From an uncultured bacterium (GTDB lineage: Bacteria; Hydrogenedentota; Hydrogenedentia; Hydrogenedentales; Hydrogenedentaceae): a DNA stretch of 40,434 bases. Positions 1-8,157 of the stretch are shown here, piece after piece. Each line of letters starts with the position of its first letter. Within the stretch, counting starts at the first letter, position 1. Where the stretch lies: NCBI GenBank assembly GCA_937124615.1, contig CAKZKR010000083.1, forward strand, positions 1-40,434. Direction: 5' to 3'. The notes beneath the pieces are model-generated. The model did no database searches and had not been told where the DNA came from. It saw only the letters and a program-made list of their open reading frames with translations. The translations under genes were made by a program, and so were the position numbers.

Positions 1-78
1 ATCTTGCCCGCATGGCTAATGCCTAACAGCCCTGCAAAAAAAGGGATAGAAATGTTAAACCAGAAAGAAGGAGAAAAA

Positions 79-573
79 ATGTTTATCGATAACTATATAT
101 CAAAAAAAGTAGACGAGGAATTAGAAGGTGATGATTCTTTTATTATGAGGAAGATTAGGTCTTCCATTTTTTTGATATTGGTGTTGTCGATTCCACAATT
201 AGTTGTGTATTATTTGATTTTTTTGATGAGTTTTTTTAATGATAAGTTAGCGATGGCTTTTTTAGTTACTTTTATTTCACCAATTACAGAAGAATATTGT
301 AAAAAAATAGCTATTCAAAAGCAATTTCCTTGGGTTTTTGTTACTTTTTTTTCTTTATACGAAGCGATTTCGTATTTTCTATACTATTTATGGTTTGTTC
401 CTATATTATCGTTATTATTAATTAGAACTTTGGCCATTATATTGCATTTTGCTACAATATCTTATATGTATTTTAAAAGTGATAAAAACTATATAGTACC
501 GAATGCAGCGCTTGCAATAGCAGTTATAATTCATTCGATTTATAATTTCATAAATTTGATTTTCGTAGATTAA
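79..573 (+). CDS. PrsW-like intramembrane protease family protein
   Basis: A small polytopic membrane protein of 164 residues with about five hydrophobic segments. The motifs fit the PrsW (glutamic-type intramembrane protease) family: EEYCK at residues 71-75 (EExxK), FSLYE at 91-95 (FxxxE), H123 in a membrane segment, and HSIYN at 152-156 (HxxWN-like). PrsW relatives cut membrane-anchored regulators such as anti-sigma factors, but no substrate gene is visible nearby. The start is set at 79 because AGAAGGAG lies just upstream; an in-frame ATG at position 4 has no such site and would add an uncharacteristic polar leader. The gene is markedly richer in A+T than the genes that follow and is bounded downstream by GC-rich repeats, which hints at acquisition. 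A CPBP-type protease is the main alternative. Confidence 0.6.
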   Translation: MFIDNYISKKVDEELEGDDSFIMRKIRSSIFLILVLSIPQLVVYYLIFLMSFFNDKLAMAFLVTFISPITEEYCKKIAIQKQFPWVFVTFFSLYEAISYFLYYLWFVPILSLLLIRTLAIILHFATISYMYFKSDKNYIVPNAALAIAVIIHSIYNFINLIFVD

Positions 574-585
574 CCTTTCATCTTT

Positions 586-642
586 GCCCTGCTGAGAACG
601 GTGTTCGCCAGCAGGGATGCTGGCATTACCCTCGCCCTGCTG
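586..642. repeat. GC-rich short repeats with hairpin in AT-rich intergenic DNA
   Basis: The 9-mer GCCCTGCTG occurs at 586-594 and 634-642. Between them lies a perfect 6-bp inverted repeat, GCCAGC (607-612) and GCTGGC (619-624), around a 6-base loop. The CAGCAGGG inside it is also complementary to the flanking 9-mers, so alternative foldings are possible. It contrasts sharply with the AT-rich DNA around it. It may be a REP-like palindromic unit or part of the transcription end of the upstream gene. Confidence 0.5.
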
Positions 643-658
643 AAAGTTTTGCCGGGTA

Positions 659-691
659 AAAAAAATATATATTTCTTATATATATTTTTTT
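659..691. terminator. Putative bidirectional terminator (AT palindrome)
   Basis: A perfect 13-bp inverted repeat has left arm 659-671 (seven A then TATATA) and right arm 679-691 (TATATA then seven T), with a 7-base loop. It sits between two convergent genes, the protease-like gene ending at 573 and nikR ending at 724. The stem is pure A:T, so it is weak, but the A-run and T-run would give a U-tract in either direction. Confidence 0.4.
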
Positions 692-723
692 GGATACTTG
701 TTATATTGATAATTAATAAAAGT

Positions 724-1140
724 CTATATTAAATTTATCCCGGTGGAACTAATGGAGATGCTGGCGTGCAGGACGCCTTTTTGTTTGCGTAAGGCGGAAC
801 ATAGTTCCTGGATTTTGTGAGCCCTACCACGAACCAATACGGTCTCTGCACACAGTTGATGGTCGAGATGAATATGTGTGGTGGTTAAAATAACACCCAG
901 GTACTTGTGTTGAACATTCAGGATTTTGTCGTTGAGTTTTGGGATATGGTGGTTATAAACGAAGGTAATCGTGCCGATGGCTTCTTCATTTTCTTCCCAT
1001 TGTTTTTCCACCAGTTTATCTCGGATAAGGTCGCGGATAAATTCGGAACGATTTGCATATCCCTCGCGTGTTACCAGATTTTGCAATCTTTCCCATAATG
1101 ATTTTTCGATGGAAAAGCTTAATCGCACCACTCCAGCCAT
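724..1140 (-). CDS. nikR: Nickel-responsive transcriptional regulator NikR
   Basis: A 138-residue protein with a ribbon-helix-helix DNA-binding domain (residues 1-50; the strand VVRLSFSIEK is typical) and a C-terminal ACT-like nickel-binding domain. The four high-affinity Ni ligands of E. coli NikR (H76, H87, H89, C95) are matched at H78, H89, H91 and C97 by constant offset, within a THIHLDHQLC segment. NikR tetramers bind Ni(II) and repress nickel-uptake genes. AAGGA lies 7 nt before the ATG. No nickel transporter, hydrogenase or urease gene is in the window, so its targets must be elsewhere. It lies 66 bp downstream of the GH127 gene on the same strand, but the functions are unrelated. Confidence 0.93.
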   Translation of the reverse strand: MAGVVRLSFSIEKSLWERLQNLVTREGYANRSEFIRDLIRDKLVEKQWEENEEAIGTITFVYNHHIPKLNDKILNVQHKYLGVILTTTHIHLDHQLCAETVLVRGRAHKIQELCSALRKQKGVLHASISISSTGINLI

Positions 1141-1186
1141 ATTCTATTCCTTTCCCTATATAACTTGTTATTTTATTTGTTTCATT

Positions 1187-1202
1187 TATCTATGGATAGA
1201 TA
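1187..1202. promoter_or_regulatory. Palindrome upstream of nikR, possible operator
   Basis: TATCTAT-GG-ATAGATA is a perfect 7-bp inverted repeat about 50 bp upstream of the nikR start, in the 66-bp gap after the GH127 stop. Its placement suits an autoregulatory operator. It does not match the classical NikR operator of two 6-bp half-sites separated by 16 bp, so the regulator is unknown. Confidence 0.25.
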
Positions 1203-1206
1203 CATT

Positions 1207-3618
1207 TTATTCAGCAGGGATAACTTTCCATTCGAGAATTCCGGAAGAATAGTTAGGTTGAAGTTTAACTACAAGACGCAGTGCATTTGTAGTAATGGTA
1301 TCAAAGGTCACCTCATTATACTTATGCTTTTCAACTCCATACCGAGATGGCTTTGGAACAGGGAACCACTGGTCTCCTTTTTTGTATCGGACTTCCCATG
1401 ATTCCGGAACTCTACACTCACCAAAACCTGTATCATCAAACCAAAAAACTCGAACTCCTTTAACTGCGTATTCTTTGTCAAAAGTGTATTGTACCCATTC
1501 TTCTTTGCCCTTATGGTCCCACCAGGTAAAACGGGGGATACTGGTATCGGATGATTTTTTGGGTTCAATCTGGTCATTGAGAGCATTGAGGGTATCGTTT
1601 GCTCCACTATGAGAGGCCATGAGAGTCGCTTTTGTTTCTATGGTAGGAACAGGAACAATGTTTGAATCTTCGGGAATCCAGACGAGCATATAAGTTTTTT
1701 GACGGTTGGCATGCGCATAAAAGGGTATTAGTTTTATAGGATGGTCCATCTCTAAATTTTCAGAAGTTTTTAATTTTCCTGTTGCTTGAACGGTTACAAC
1801 TCCGTTAAGCAGTTCGGGTTCATATTGAGATTGGAAAATTGAATTCTGGGGCAAAGATAGGAACCGAATCTGATTGGAATTGTCTATATCTTCTGCACAG
1901 AAGACCACGGGACCTCTCTGGATAGCCACTTTGCCCCGGTCGGCTTCTACTTTTTCATTGGCATAAATTCGCTGAATATCCATAGGCAATACAAGGCTAA
2001 TTTCATCATTTTGTTTCCATTCACGCTGAATTTTTACGAATCCTTTTTCCAGCGATTGAATAAGAACATTCTCACCATTAACCTTCAACTGGACTTTATC
2101 CAATCCGGGGCAATCTGGAAAATGATACAGGCGTTCCGGTCCTCCATGTCCACGATAGACCCAGTCCGGAATTCGTATTGCGATTGTAAAATTCTGAGGC
2201 TTGTCCGTGTTTATATGAATTTTTGTTTCACCGTCCCACGGGTAGTTTGTTGTCTGCTCTATCTGGATGGTATTTTTCTGTGAGGAATCTTTCTTAGCAA
2301 GTTTCAATTTTCCGTCTTCAAAGAGAAGTTTTGTTTTTGTTGGCATATAGTGAAGTATATAGAGAATATCTTTTTCGCATGCATAGGTATAAGATCCAAT
2401 GGTAGGAATAAAACGCACAACATTTGTTGGACAGCAAGCACATTTTTGCCAGGGAGGACGCTGGCCAGAGCCTTCTAAACGATTACAATAATAAATGGTA
2501 TCCGCAGTAAGAGAAAGGCCGGATAGAGGCGTATTGTAAAATGCCCGTTCGATAATATCTACATATTTCATGTCCCGATGTAATAGAAACATTCGTTGTG
2601 CCCAAAACACAAGTCCGATGGAAGCACAGGTCTCACAATAAGCGGTATCATTAGGTAAATAATAAGGAGTGCTGAAACCTTCTATGCGAAGCAAGGAATC
2701 GCCAATTCCTGCGGTGATATACATTTTACGCTCTGTTAAATCGTGCCATAAGCGGTCGAGCGCGTTTGAATAACGGCTTTCTCCTGTCTTTGCTACAAAA
2801 TCTGTTACTCCTGAATAGAGGTACATAGCCCGAACCGCATGTCCTAAAATTTCATCCTGTTCAATGATGGGTTTGTGGTCCTGACAAACAAAGTCCCATC
2901 TTCCTGTCGTTTTGCCTTTATAGGGTTTTCCTCGCTGTTCTATAAACCAGCGGGCCAAATGGGCGTATTTTTCGTTACCGGTGTAATGAGCCAATTTGAA
3001 GAGCGCCAATTCGATTTCTTCATGTTGAGGGACTTCTTCTACTTTTCCTGTCCCGAAGGTTTCTACAATATGGTCTGCAAACTTGATAGACACATCTAAT
3101 AATTTTGTTTTTCCGGTAGCCTGGGCATAAGCAATACCTGCTTCAATAAGATGTCCAGCACAGTATGTCTCGTGTTCTTCATCGTTCGTCCATCGTTTAT
3201 CCGGTTTAACAAGTGTAAAATAGGTATTTAAATAACCATCGGGCTGTTGCGCCTTTGCAATTAAATCAATAATTTCATCGGCTCTCTTTTCTATTTCGGG
3301 GTCCTCATGAAGAGCAAGCCAATAGGCCGCTCCTTCAAGTACTTTATAAACATCGGAGTCTTCGAAGCATGCCCCAACATGTTTCCCTTCTTTTACGCCC
3401 GCTACTACACGGAAGTTATCAATCTTCTTTTCTGCCTCACAATACTCAAAATTATGGGGTAGAAATTTCGTCCCTACTCGCTGTATCCAGGAATTCCAGA
3501 AACCGGGTTTGATCTCTACTTCTGTAAATGGGATAGGACACACAGGATAGATATCGGGCAAAGTGACAACTGTATTAAATAAATAAAGAGGACTAATACT
3601 TAATAACAGCAAAGTCAT
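1207..3618 (-). CDS. GH127-family beta-L-arabinofuranosidase-like glycoside hydrolase
   Basis: An 803-residue enzyme of the DUF1680/GH127 type. The (alpha/alpha)6-barrel part spans about 30-560. The zinc-thiolate active site of HypBA1 (Glu338, Cys340, catalytic Cys417, Cys418) is matched by E329 and C331 in ETCASIGL and by C395-C396 in CACCPTN. The family releases beta-L-arabinofuranose from oligosaccharides and glycoproteins; some members act on other pentosides. Residues about 700-803 form a beta-rich region resembling a discoidin-type carbohydrate-binding module. The N-terminus is hydrophobic (residues 1-20) and may be a signal peptide, though the charged n-region is missing. AAGGAG lies before the ATG. 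The gene is divergent from the dprE1 operon with 128 bp between them. The exact substrate cannot be told from sequence. Confidence 0.88.
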   Translation of the reverse strand: MTLLLLSISPLYLFNTVVTLPDIYPVCPIPFTEVEIKPGFWNSWIQRVGTKFLPHNFEYCEAEKKIDNFRVVAGVKEGKHVGACFEDSDVYKVLEGAAYWLALHEDPEIEKRADEIIDLIAKAQQPDGYLNTYFTLVKPDKRWTNDEEHETYCAGHLIEAGIAYAQATGKTKLLDVSIKFADHIVETFGTGKVEEVPQHEEIELALFKLAHYTGNEKYAHLARWFIEQRGKPYKGKTTGRWDFVCQDHKPIIEQDEILGHAVRAMYLYSGVTDFVAKTGESRYSNALDRLWHDLTERKMYITAGIGDSLLRIEGFSTPYYLPNDTAYCETCASIGLVFWAQRMFLLHRDMKYVDIIERAFYNTPLSGLSLTADTIYYCNRLEGSGQRPPWQKCACCPTNVVRFIPTIGSYTYACEKDILYILHYMPTKTKLLFEDGKLKLAKKDSSQKNTIQIEQTTNYPWDGETKIHINTDKPQNFTIAIRIPDWVYRGHGGPERLYHFPDCPGLDKVQLKVNGENVLIQSLEKGFVKIQREWKQNDEISLVLPMDIQRIYANEKVEADRGKVAIQRGPVVFCAEDIDNSNQIRFLSLPQNSIFQSQYEPELLNGVVTVQATGKLKTSENLEMDHPIKLIPFYAHANRQKTYMLVWIPEDSNIVPVPTIETKATLMASHSGANDTLNALNDQIEPKKSSDTSIPRFTWWDHKGKEEWVQYTFDKEYAVKGVRVFWFDDTGFGECRVPESWEVRYKKGDQWFPVPKPSRYGVEKHKYNEVTFDTITTNALRLVVKLQPNYSSGILEWKVIPAE

Positions 3619-3663
3619 GCTTATTCTCCTTTTAATATATTTTGATTTATACTAAATTATGAT

Positions 3664-3692
3664 TTGCGTCTTTTTTCTATAATTTGTATACT
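3664..3692 (+). promoter_or_regulatory. Candidate sigma70-type promoter for the dprE1 operon
   Basis: TTGCGT (3664-3669) and TATACT (3687-3692) are separated by exactly 17 bp. They lie about 55 bp upstream of the dprE1 start, in the divergent gap with the GH127 gene. The -10 box matches 5 of 6 consensus bases and the -35 box 3 of 6. I could not find an equally good promoter for the opposite strand. Confidence 0.35.
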
Positions 3693-3746
3693 ACTAAAAC
3701 GATTTATAAAATAACAATCTTGTGATTGGAGATTTAAAATATTGAT

Positions 3747-5129
3747 ATGATAATTCCAGCAGAGAAAAAGAAATTAAGTGGCTGGGGAAGATATGCCTTC
3801 CCGGAAAGTTATGTATTCCGCCCCGAGAAATGGAAGTCTCTGGATGCGGTATTAAAGGATGACCGCATTCCGGATTTTCTCGCAAGGGGTTTAGGTCGAA
3901 GTTACGGAGATACAGCCCTAAATGAGGGCGGGGCATTGGTCAATATGCTACGACTTAATCGGTTTCTTAATTGGAATGAAGAGGATGGCATTCTGGAATG
4001 CGAAGGAGGAGTTACATTAAAGGAAGTTTTAGATGTGTTTTTACCGCGTGGTTGGATGCCGTATGTATGTCCGGGGACAAAGTTTGTTACTGTTGGCGGA
4101 GCCATAGCAAATGATATTCATGGGAAAAACCATCACGAGGAGGGTAGTTTTGGAAATCATGTATTATCCTTTGACCTGATAACAGGAGATGGAAGTATCG
4201 TTCGGTGCAGTCGTAATGAAAATGCGGATTTGTTCTGGGCAACCATTGGTGGCATTGGGCTAACAGGGATTATCCGCGCCGCAAAGATTCGTCTGAAGAA
4301 AGTAAAAACAGCCTACTTCCATGTGGATTATTATCAAGCTAAAAATCTGGACAACTTGCTGGAAAAGATGAGGGAATACGATACCAAATATCCGTATACT
4401 GTTGCATGGTTAGACTGTCTCGCTCAAAAAGAAAACATGGGTAGAGGCATATTGATGGGGGGATGCATGGCCGAAGTTGAAGATTTACCTCCCCGCTGGA
4501 AAAATAGCCCATTGAGGCCTAAACAAAAAAGAAACATTACGGTTCCTTTTGATGCTCCCCCCTGGATTTTAAGTCAACGGACTGTGGGTATTTTTAACTC
4601 ATGGTATTACGATTTAAATAAAACAAGATATGAGATTGTTCCATTAGAAAAATTTTTCTTCCCTTTAGACCGTATTCAGGAATGGAACCGACTGTATGGG
4701 AAGACAGGTTTTATACAATATCAGGTGGTGTTTCCGGGGAATGAAGTAAAGGGATTAAAAATCCTGCTGGAACAATTGGTTTCTTCGCAACGGGCCTCTT
4801 TTCTAACCGTTTTGAAACGATTTGGGCCCGGAAATGAAGGACTATTATCATTCCCTATGGAGGGTTATACCTTAGCACTGGACATAGCCAATCATGCCGG
4901 ATTGGCAAATTTTGTAGAAGATTTAAATTTGATTACCCTGCGATATGGGGGCCGACTTTATCTCGCAAAGGACCTGTTAATGTCGGACAGTATGTTTCGA
5001 GAGACTTATCCTAATTGGATAAAATTTCAAGATATAAAAATGAACCATGACCCCGGTCTGCGATTTTCTTCTTCAATGGCCCGACGAATAGGACTCATCC
5101 CTGAACGGAGGAGGGCTCCGCTATGTTAG
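3747..5129 (+). CDS. dprE1: DprE1-like FAD-dependent decaprenylphosphoryl-ribose 2'-oxidase
   Basis: A 460-residue flavoprotein matching DprE1 along its length. The FAD-binding part has GLGRSYGD (48-55), the signature IHGKNHHEEGSFGNH (124-138) and FWATIGGIGLTGI (163-175). K408 in YLAKD corresponds to catalytic Lys418 of the mycobacterial enzyme. DprE1 oxidises the 2'-hydroxyl of polyprenylphosphoryl-beta-D-ribose to the ketone, the first half of epimerisation to the arabinose donor; DprE2, encoded next, does the second half. At the position of benzothiazinone-reactive Cys387 there is A377 (TLALD). The start is the first ATG; a GGAG lies 15 nt upstream, farther than usual. The gene overlaps dprE2 by 7 bp. 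Other sugar-lactone oxidases are less likely given the full signature. Confidence 0.88.
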   Translation: MIIPAEKKKLSGWGRYAFPESYVFRPEKWKSLDAVLKDDRIPDFLARGLGRSYGDTALNEGGALVNMLRLNRFLNWNEEDGILECEGGVTLKEVLDVFLPRGWMPYVCPGTKFVTVGGAIANDIHGKNHHEEGSFGNHVLSFDLITGDGSIVRCSRNENADLFWATIGGIGLTGIIRAAKIRLKKVKTAYFHVDYYQAKNLDNLLEKMREYDTKYPYTVAWLDCLAQKENMGRGILMGGCMAEVEDLPPRWKNSPLRPKQKRNITVPFDAPPWILSQRTVGIFNSWYYDLNKTRYEIVPLEKFFFPLDRIQEWNRLYGKTGFIQYQVVFPGNEVKGLKILLEQLVSSQRASFLTVLKRFGPGNEGLLSFPMEGYTLALDIANHAGLANFVEDLNLITLRYGGRLYLAKDLLMSDSMFRETYPNWIKFQDIKMNHDPGLRFSSSMARRIGLIPERRRAPLC

Positions 5130-5896
5130 AGATAAATGAACTAAAACCCACATCCAAATCGGTGCTTGTATTAGGAAGTGTTTCCGCTGTAGGTAGAGCT
5201 ATTGCTCATGAATTTGCCAGAGAAGGCTACTCTCTACTTCTTGGAGACATCGAAATAGAAGAAAATGAACGGATTGCAAAGGATATTCGTATTCGCTATC
5301 ACGTGTTCTGTGATACTTTATTTTTTGATGCAAGTGACTTTGATTCTCATCCCGTTTTTCTGGAAAAAGTTATCGAGAAATTTAATGGAATACCCGAAGG
5401 ACTGGTAATTTGTTTTGGGTATATGCCTGTGCAAGAGGAGGCTCAAAAAGATTTCAACCTTATTAAAAGGACCATTGATATTAATTTTACAGGCACCGTA
5501 TCTATCCTGGAAAGGGTAATAAGTAAGTTTGAAGAAAGGAATTATGGCTTTGCAATTGTAATTTCTTCTGTGGCAGGTGATAGAGGAAGAAAAAGTAATT
5601 ATATTTACGGATCAACAAAAGGGGCCCTAACCCGGTATCTGGAAGGGCTACAACATCGTTTAAGTTCTACAAAGGTTCACCTACTACTGGTCAAACCCGG
5701 GTTCATGGATACCGCCATGACTTATGGATTAAATCTGCCTCAACGACTTCTGGCAAGTCCGGAAGAGGCGGGTAGAATTCTTTATACAGCGTGGAAACGC
5801 AAGAAACAGGTAGTATATGTAAAGTGGTTCTGGCGGTATATTATGTTGATTATTCAACATTTGCCCCGTTTTGTATTCCACCGCACGCAATTGTAA
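5123..5896 (+). CDS. dprE2: DprE2-like short-chain reductase (2-keto-erythro-pentofuranose reductase)
   Basis: A 257-residue SDR. It has the nucleotide-binding stretch VLGSVSAVGRAIA (16-28), a serine at 149 and the catalytic Y162-GST-K166. Its C-terminal tail WFWRYIMLIIQHLPRF is typical of DprE2 rather than of general SDRs. With DprE1 it would reduce the 2'-keto intermediate to polyprenylphosphoryl-beta-D-arabinofuranose using NAD(P)H. The ATG lies inside the dprE1 3' end (7-bp overlap) after GGAGG, so translation is probably coupled. The partner gene, rather than the sequence alone, secures the assignment. Confidence 0.82.
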   Translation: MLEINELKPTSKSVLVLGSVSAVGRAIAHEFAREGYSLLLGDIEIEENERIAKDIRIRYHVFCDTLFFDASDFDSHPVFLEKVIEKFNGIPEGLVICFGYMPVQEEAQKDFNLIKRTIDINFTGTVSILERVISKFEERNYGFAIVISSVAGDRGRKSNYIYGSTKGALTRYLEGLQHRLSSTKVHLLLVKPGFMDTAMTYGLNLPQRLLASPEEAGRILYTAWKRKKQVVYVKWFWRYIMLIIQHLPRFVFHRTQL

Positions 5897-5914
5897 ATTG
5901 AATGAGAAAAGAGG

Positions 5915-6817
5915 ATGAAATTCTTTATATCGCTTGTAAAAACATTAAGAGTATATCAATGGACAAAAAACTTTCTTGTTTTCGCTGCACTTATTTTTGC
6001 GGGGGAACTGCTGGATTTTGAAGCCATTAAACTTTCAATAATTGCTTTCTTCTCCTTTTGTTTTTCTGCAAGTTCCGCGTATATCTTGAATGATATTATC
6101 GATATAGAAAAGGACCGCCTCCATCCCGAGAAATCGCGCCGACCCATTCCCAGTGGTGATGTAAGTATTCCGATGGCGTTTTTCCTCACATCAGCATTAG
6201 CGGTGTTATCCCTTGTATTAGGTTATACACTGGGAATGAGGTTTATCGGGATTCTTCTGGTATATGTATTCTTAACAGTGAGTTACTCATTACTATGGAA
6301 AAAATTCTTCCTGGTGGATGTACTTATTTTAGCGATGGGCTTTGTAACACGGGCTATTGCAGGTGCTGTTGCTATTAATGTTGTGTTCTCCAACTGGCTT
6401 ATTGTATGTACTCTGTTTTTAGCGTTGTTTTTAGGCTTGGGCAAAAGACGGAGTGAACTGTTACTGTTAAAAGATGATGCGGAAAACCATCGGTCGGTGC
6501 TGGTGTTTTATACCATTGAATATTTAGACCAGTTGTTATTGATTGTATCCGGTGGGGCTTTGATAACCTTTACTATTTATACCTGTTCGCCGGAAGTAAT
6601 TGCTCGACTGCATACGGATAAACTATACATGAGTTTACCTTTTGTAATCTATGGATTGTTTCGCTATCTCTATTTGGTTCGCTATCAAGGAGAGGGTTCG
6701 GACCCAAGCAAAGTATTACTATCGGATAAACCAACTGTTATCTGTGTTCTTCTGTGGGCTTTAACGAATATTGGCATTATTTATGGAGAAAAAATTGTTT
6801 CTTCATTACATCTTTAA
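5915..6817 (+). CDS. ubiA: UbiA-type decaprenyl-phosphate phosphoribosyltransferase
   Basis: A 300-residue membrane protein with about eight or nine transmembrane segments. The first Asp-rich motif is ND..D...D at 59-67 followed by HPEKSRRPIPSG (70-81), which is characteristic of the phosphoribosyl-transferring branch (Rv3806c type). The second conserved loop is GLGKRRSEL (174-182). The enzyme would move 5-phosphoribosyl from PRPP to a polyprenyl phosphate, giving the precursor that, after dephosphorylation, DprE1/DprE2 epimerise. It follows dprE2 with an 18-bp gap and GAGG just before the ATG. The phosphatase that should act between this step and DprE1 is not encoded next to it. Ubiquinone or menaquinone UbiA enzymes are less likely because of the motif and the neighbours. 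Confidence 0.85.
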   Translation: MKFFISLVKTLRVYQWTKNFLVFAALIFAGELLDFEAIKLSIIAFFSFCFSASSAYILNDIIDIEKDRLHPEKSRRPIPSGDVSIPMAFFLTSALAVLSLVLGYTLGMRFIGILLVYVFLTVSYSLLWKKFFLVDVLILAMGFVTRAIAGAVAINVVFSNWLIVCTLFLALFLGLGKRRSELLLLKDDAENHRSVLVFYTIEYLDQLLLIVSGGALITFTIYTCSPEVIARLHTDKLYMSLPFVIYGLFRYLYLVRYQGEGSDPSKVLLSDKPTVICVLLWALTNIGIIYGEKIVSSLHL

Positions 6818-6843
6818 ATGTCTTCTTTAGATAGGAGTGGGAT

Positions 6844-8157
6844 ATGAACCCTGTTCAAATTGATTTTCAGAGATTGAACAAAAGAGTAATGGCTGTAGTA
6901 TTAGGTGGAGGTAGAGGAACAAGGCTATATCCTTTAACAAAACTTCGTTCAAAGCCGGCTGTCCCTCTATGCGGTCGGTATCGATTAATAGATATACCCT
7001 TAAGTAATTGTATTAATTCTGGTTTAATGCGGATTGTCGTGTTGACGCAGTTTAACAGCCATTCTTTAAATCGCCATATTATGAATACATATCATTTCGA
7101 TGAGTTTCACAGGGGAGGCGTAACAATACTCGCCGCAGAACAAACGAACGAAACAGGGGATTGGTTTCAAGGCACAGCAGACGCCGTTCGAAAACATATA
7201 TCTCATATTTACGACCCCGACATACAATATTACCTCATTCTTTCGGGCGATCAACTATACCGTATGGATTATCGTGATTTGCTAAAAACACATATTTCTA
7301 AAGGGGCTGAAATAACTGTATCTGCATTACCTGTGGCCAGGAGTACCGCTTCACAATTTGGAATTATGCAGGTAAATACAGAAGGGTCTATACAGAGATT
7401 TGTAGAAAAACCTAAAGATGATGAAGTATTAAGCCAATTAACCACACCTTCAACCCTATTTGAGGAATTTGGTATTTCCGCAGAAGGGAAACCGTATTTA
7501 GCCTCAATGGGCGTGTATGTTTTCAACGCAGATGTTTTAATCTTTTTGTTGAGAGAACATCTGGAATGGATTGATTTTGGGAAACAACTAATTCCCGGTG
7601 CATTAGCACAACATAGGGTATACGCCCACATGTTCGACGGATTCTGGGAAGATATTGGAACCGTTCGTTCGTATTATGATGTCAGTATTGCCATGACTCA
7701 TGATAATCCTCCCTTTGAATTCCATGACCCGGAGCAAGCGATATATACACATCGCAGAGCTCTGCCCGGTGCAAAGATTATTCATTCCGAAATTGACCAT
7801 GCGATTATCTGTTCTGGTGTACGTATAGAAACAGCTAAAATTCGGAATTCAATTATAGGTATCCGGAGTGTAATTTGTGAAGACACAAATATTGACCATA
7901 GTGTCATTTGTGGTGCGGATACCTTTGAAATGGGACAGGTGCGTGACCCATCCGGTATTCGTATGGGTATAGGCCCTGGCACCATAATAGAAAGAGCCAT
8001 TATCGACCACAATGTAAGAATTGGGAAAAATGTCGTTATCCGGGGGGGAGATAACTTAAAAGATGGCGATTTTGAAGGTTATTCTATTCGGGATGGTATT
8101 GTGGTTGTTCATAAAAACGCCGTGATTCCTGATGAAACAACAATTGGAAATACATAA
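6844..8157 (+). CDS. glgC: Glucose-1-phosphate adenylyltransferase (ADP-glucose pyrophosphorylase)
   Basis: A 437-residue enzyme of the usual GlgC length. The nucleotidyltransferase domain starts with VVLGGGRGTRLYPLT (18-32), then SKPAVPLCGRYRLIDIPLSN. A left-handed beta-helix of hexapeptide repeats occupies about 310-437 (repeated I-x-x-S-I-I type units). It makes ADP-glucose from glucose-1-phosphate and ATP for glycogen or other alpha-glucans. AGGAG precedes the ATG. It is 26 bp after the prenyltransferase gene and overlaps the MFS gene by one base (TAATG), so it appears to be in the same operon as the arabinose-donor genes. No glycogen synthase gene is in view. Confidence 0.94.
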   Translation: MNPVQIDFQRLNKRVMAVVLGGGRGTRLYPLTKLRSKPAVPLCGRYRLIDIPLSNCINSGLMRIVVLTQFNSHSLNRHIMNTYHFDEFHRGGVTILAAEQTNETGDWFQGTADAVRKHISHIYDPDIQYYLILSGDQLYRMDYRDLLKTHISKGAEITVSALPVARSTASQFGIMQVNTEGSIQRFVEKPKDDEVLSQLTTPSTLFEEFGISAEGKPYLASMGVYVFNADVLIFLLREHLEWIDFGKQLIPGALAQHRVYAHMFDGFWEDIGTVRSYYDVSIAMTHDNPPFEFHDPEQAIYTHRRALPGAKIIHSEIDHAIICSGVRIETAKIRNSIIGIRSVICEDTNIDHSVICGADTFEMGQVRDPSGIRMGIGPGTIIERAIIDHNVRIGKNVVIRGGDNLKDGDFEGYSIRDGIVVVHKNAVIPDETTIGNT

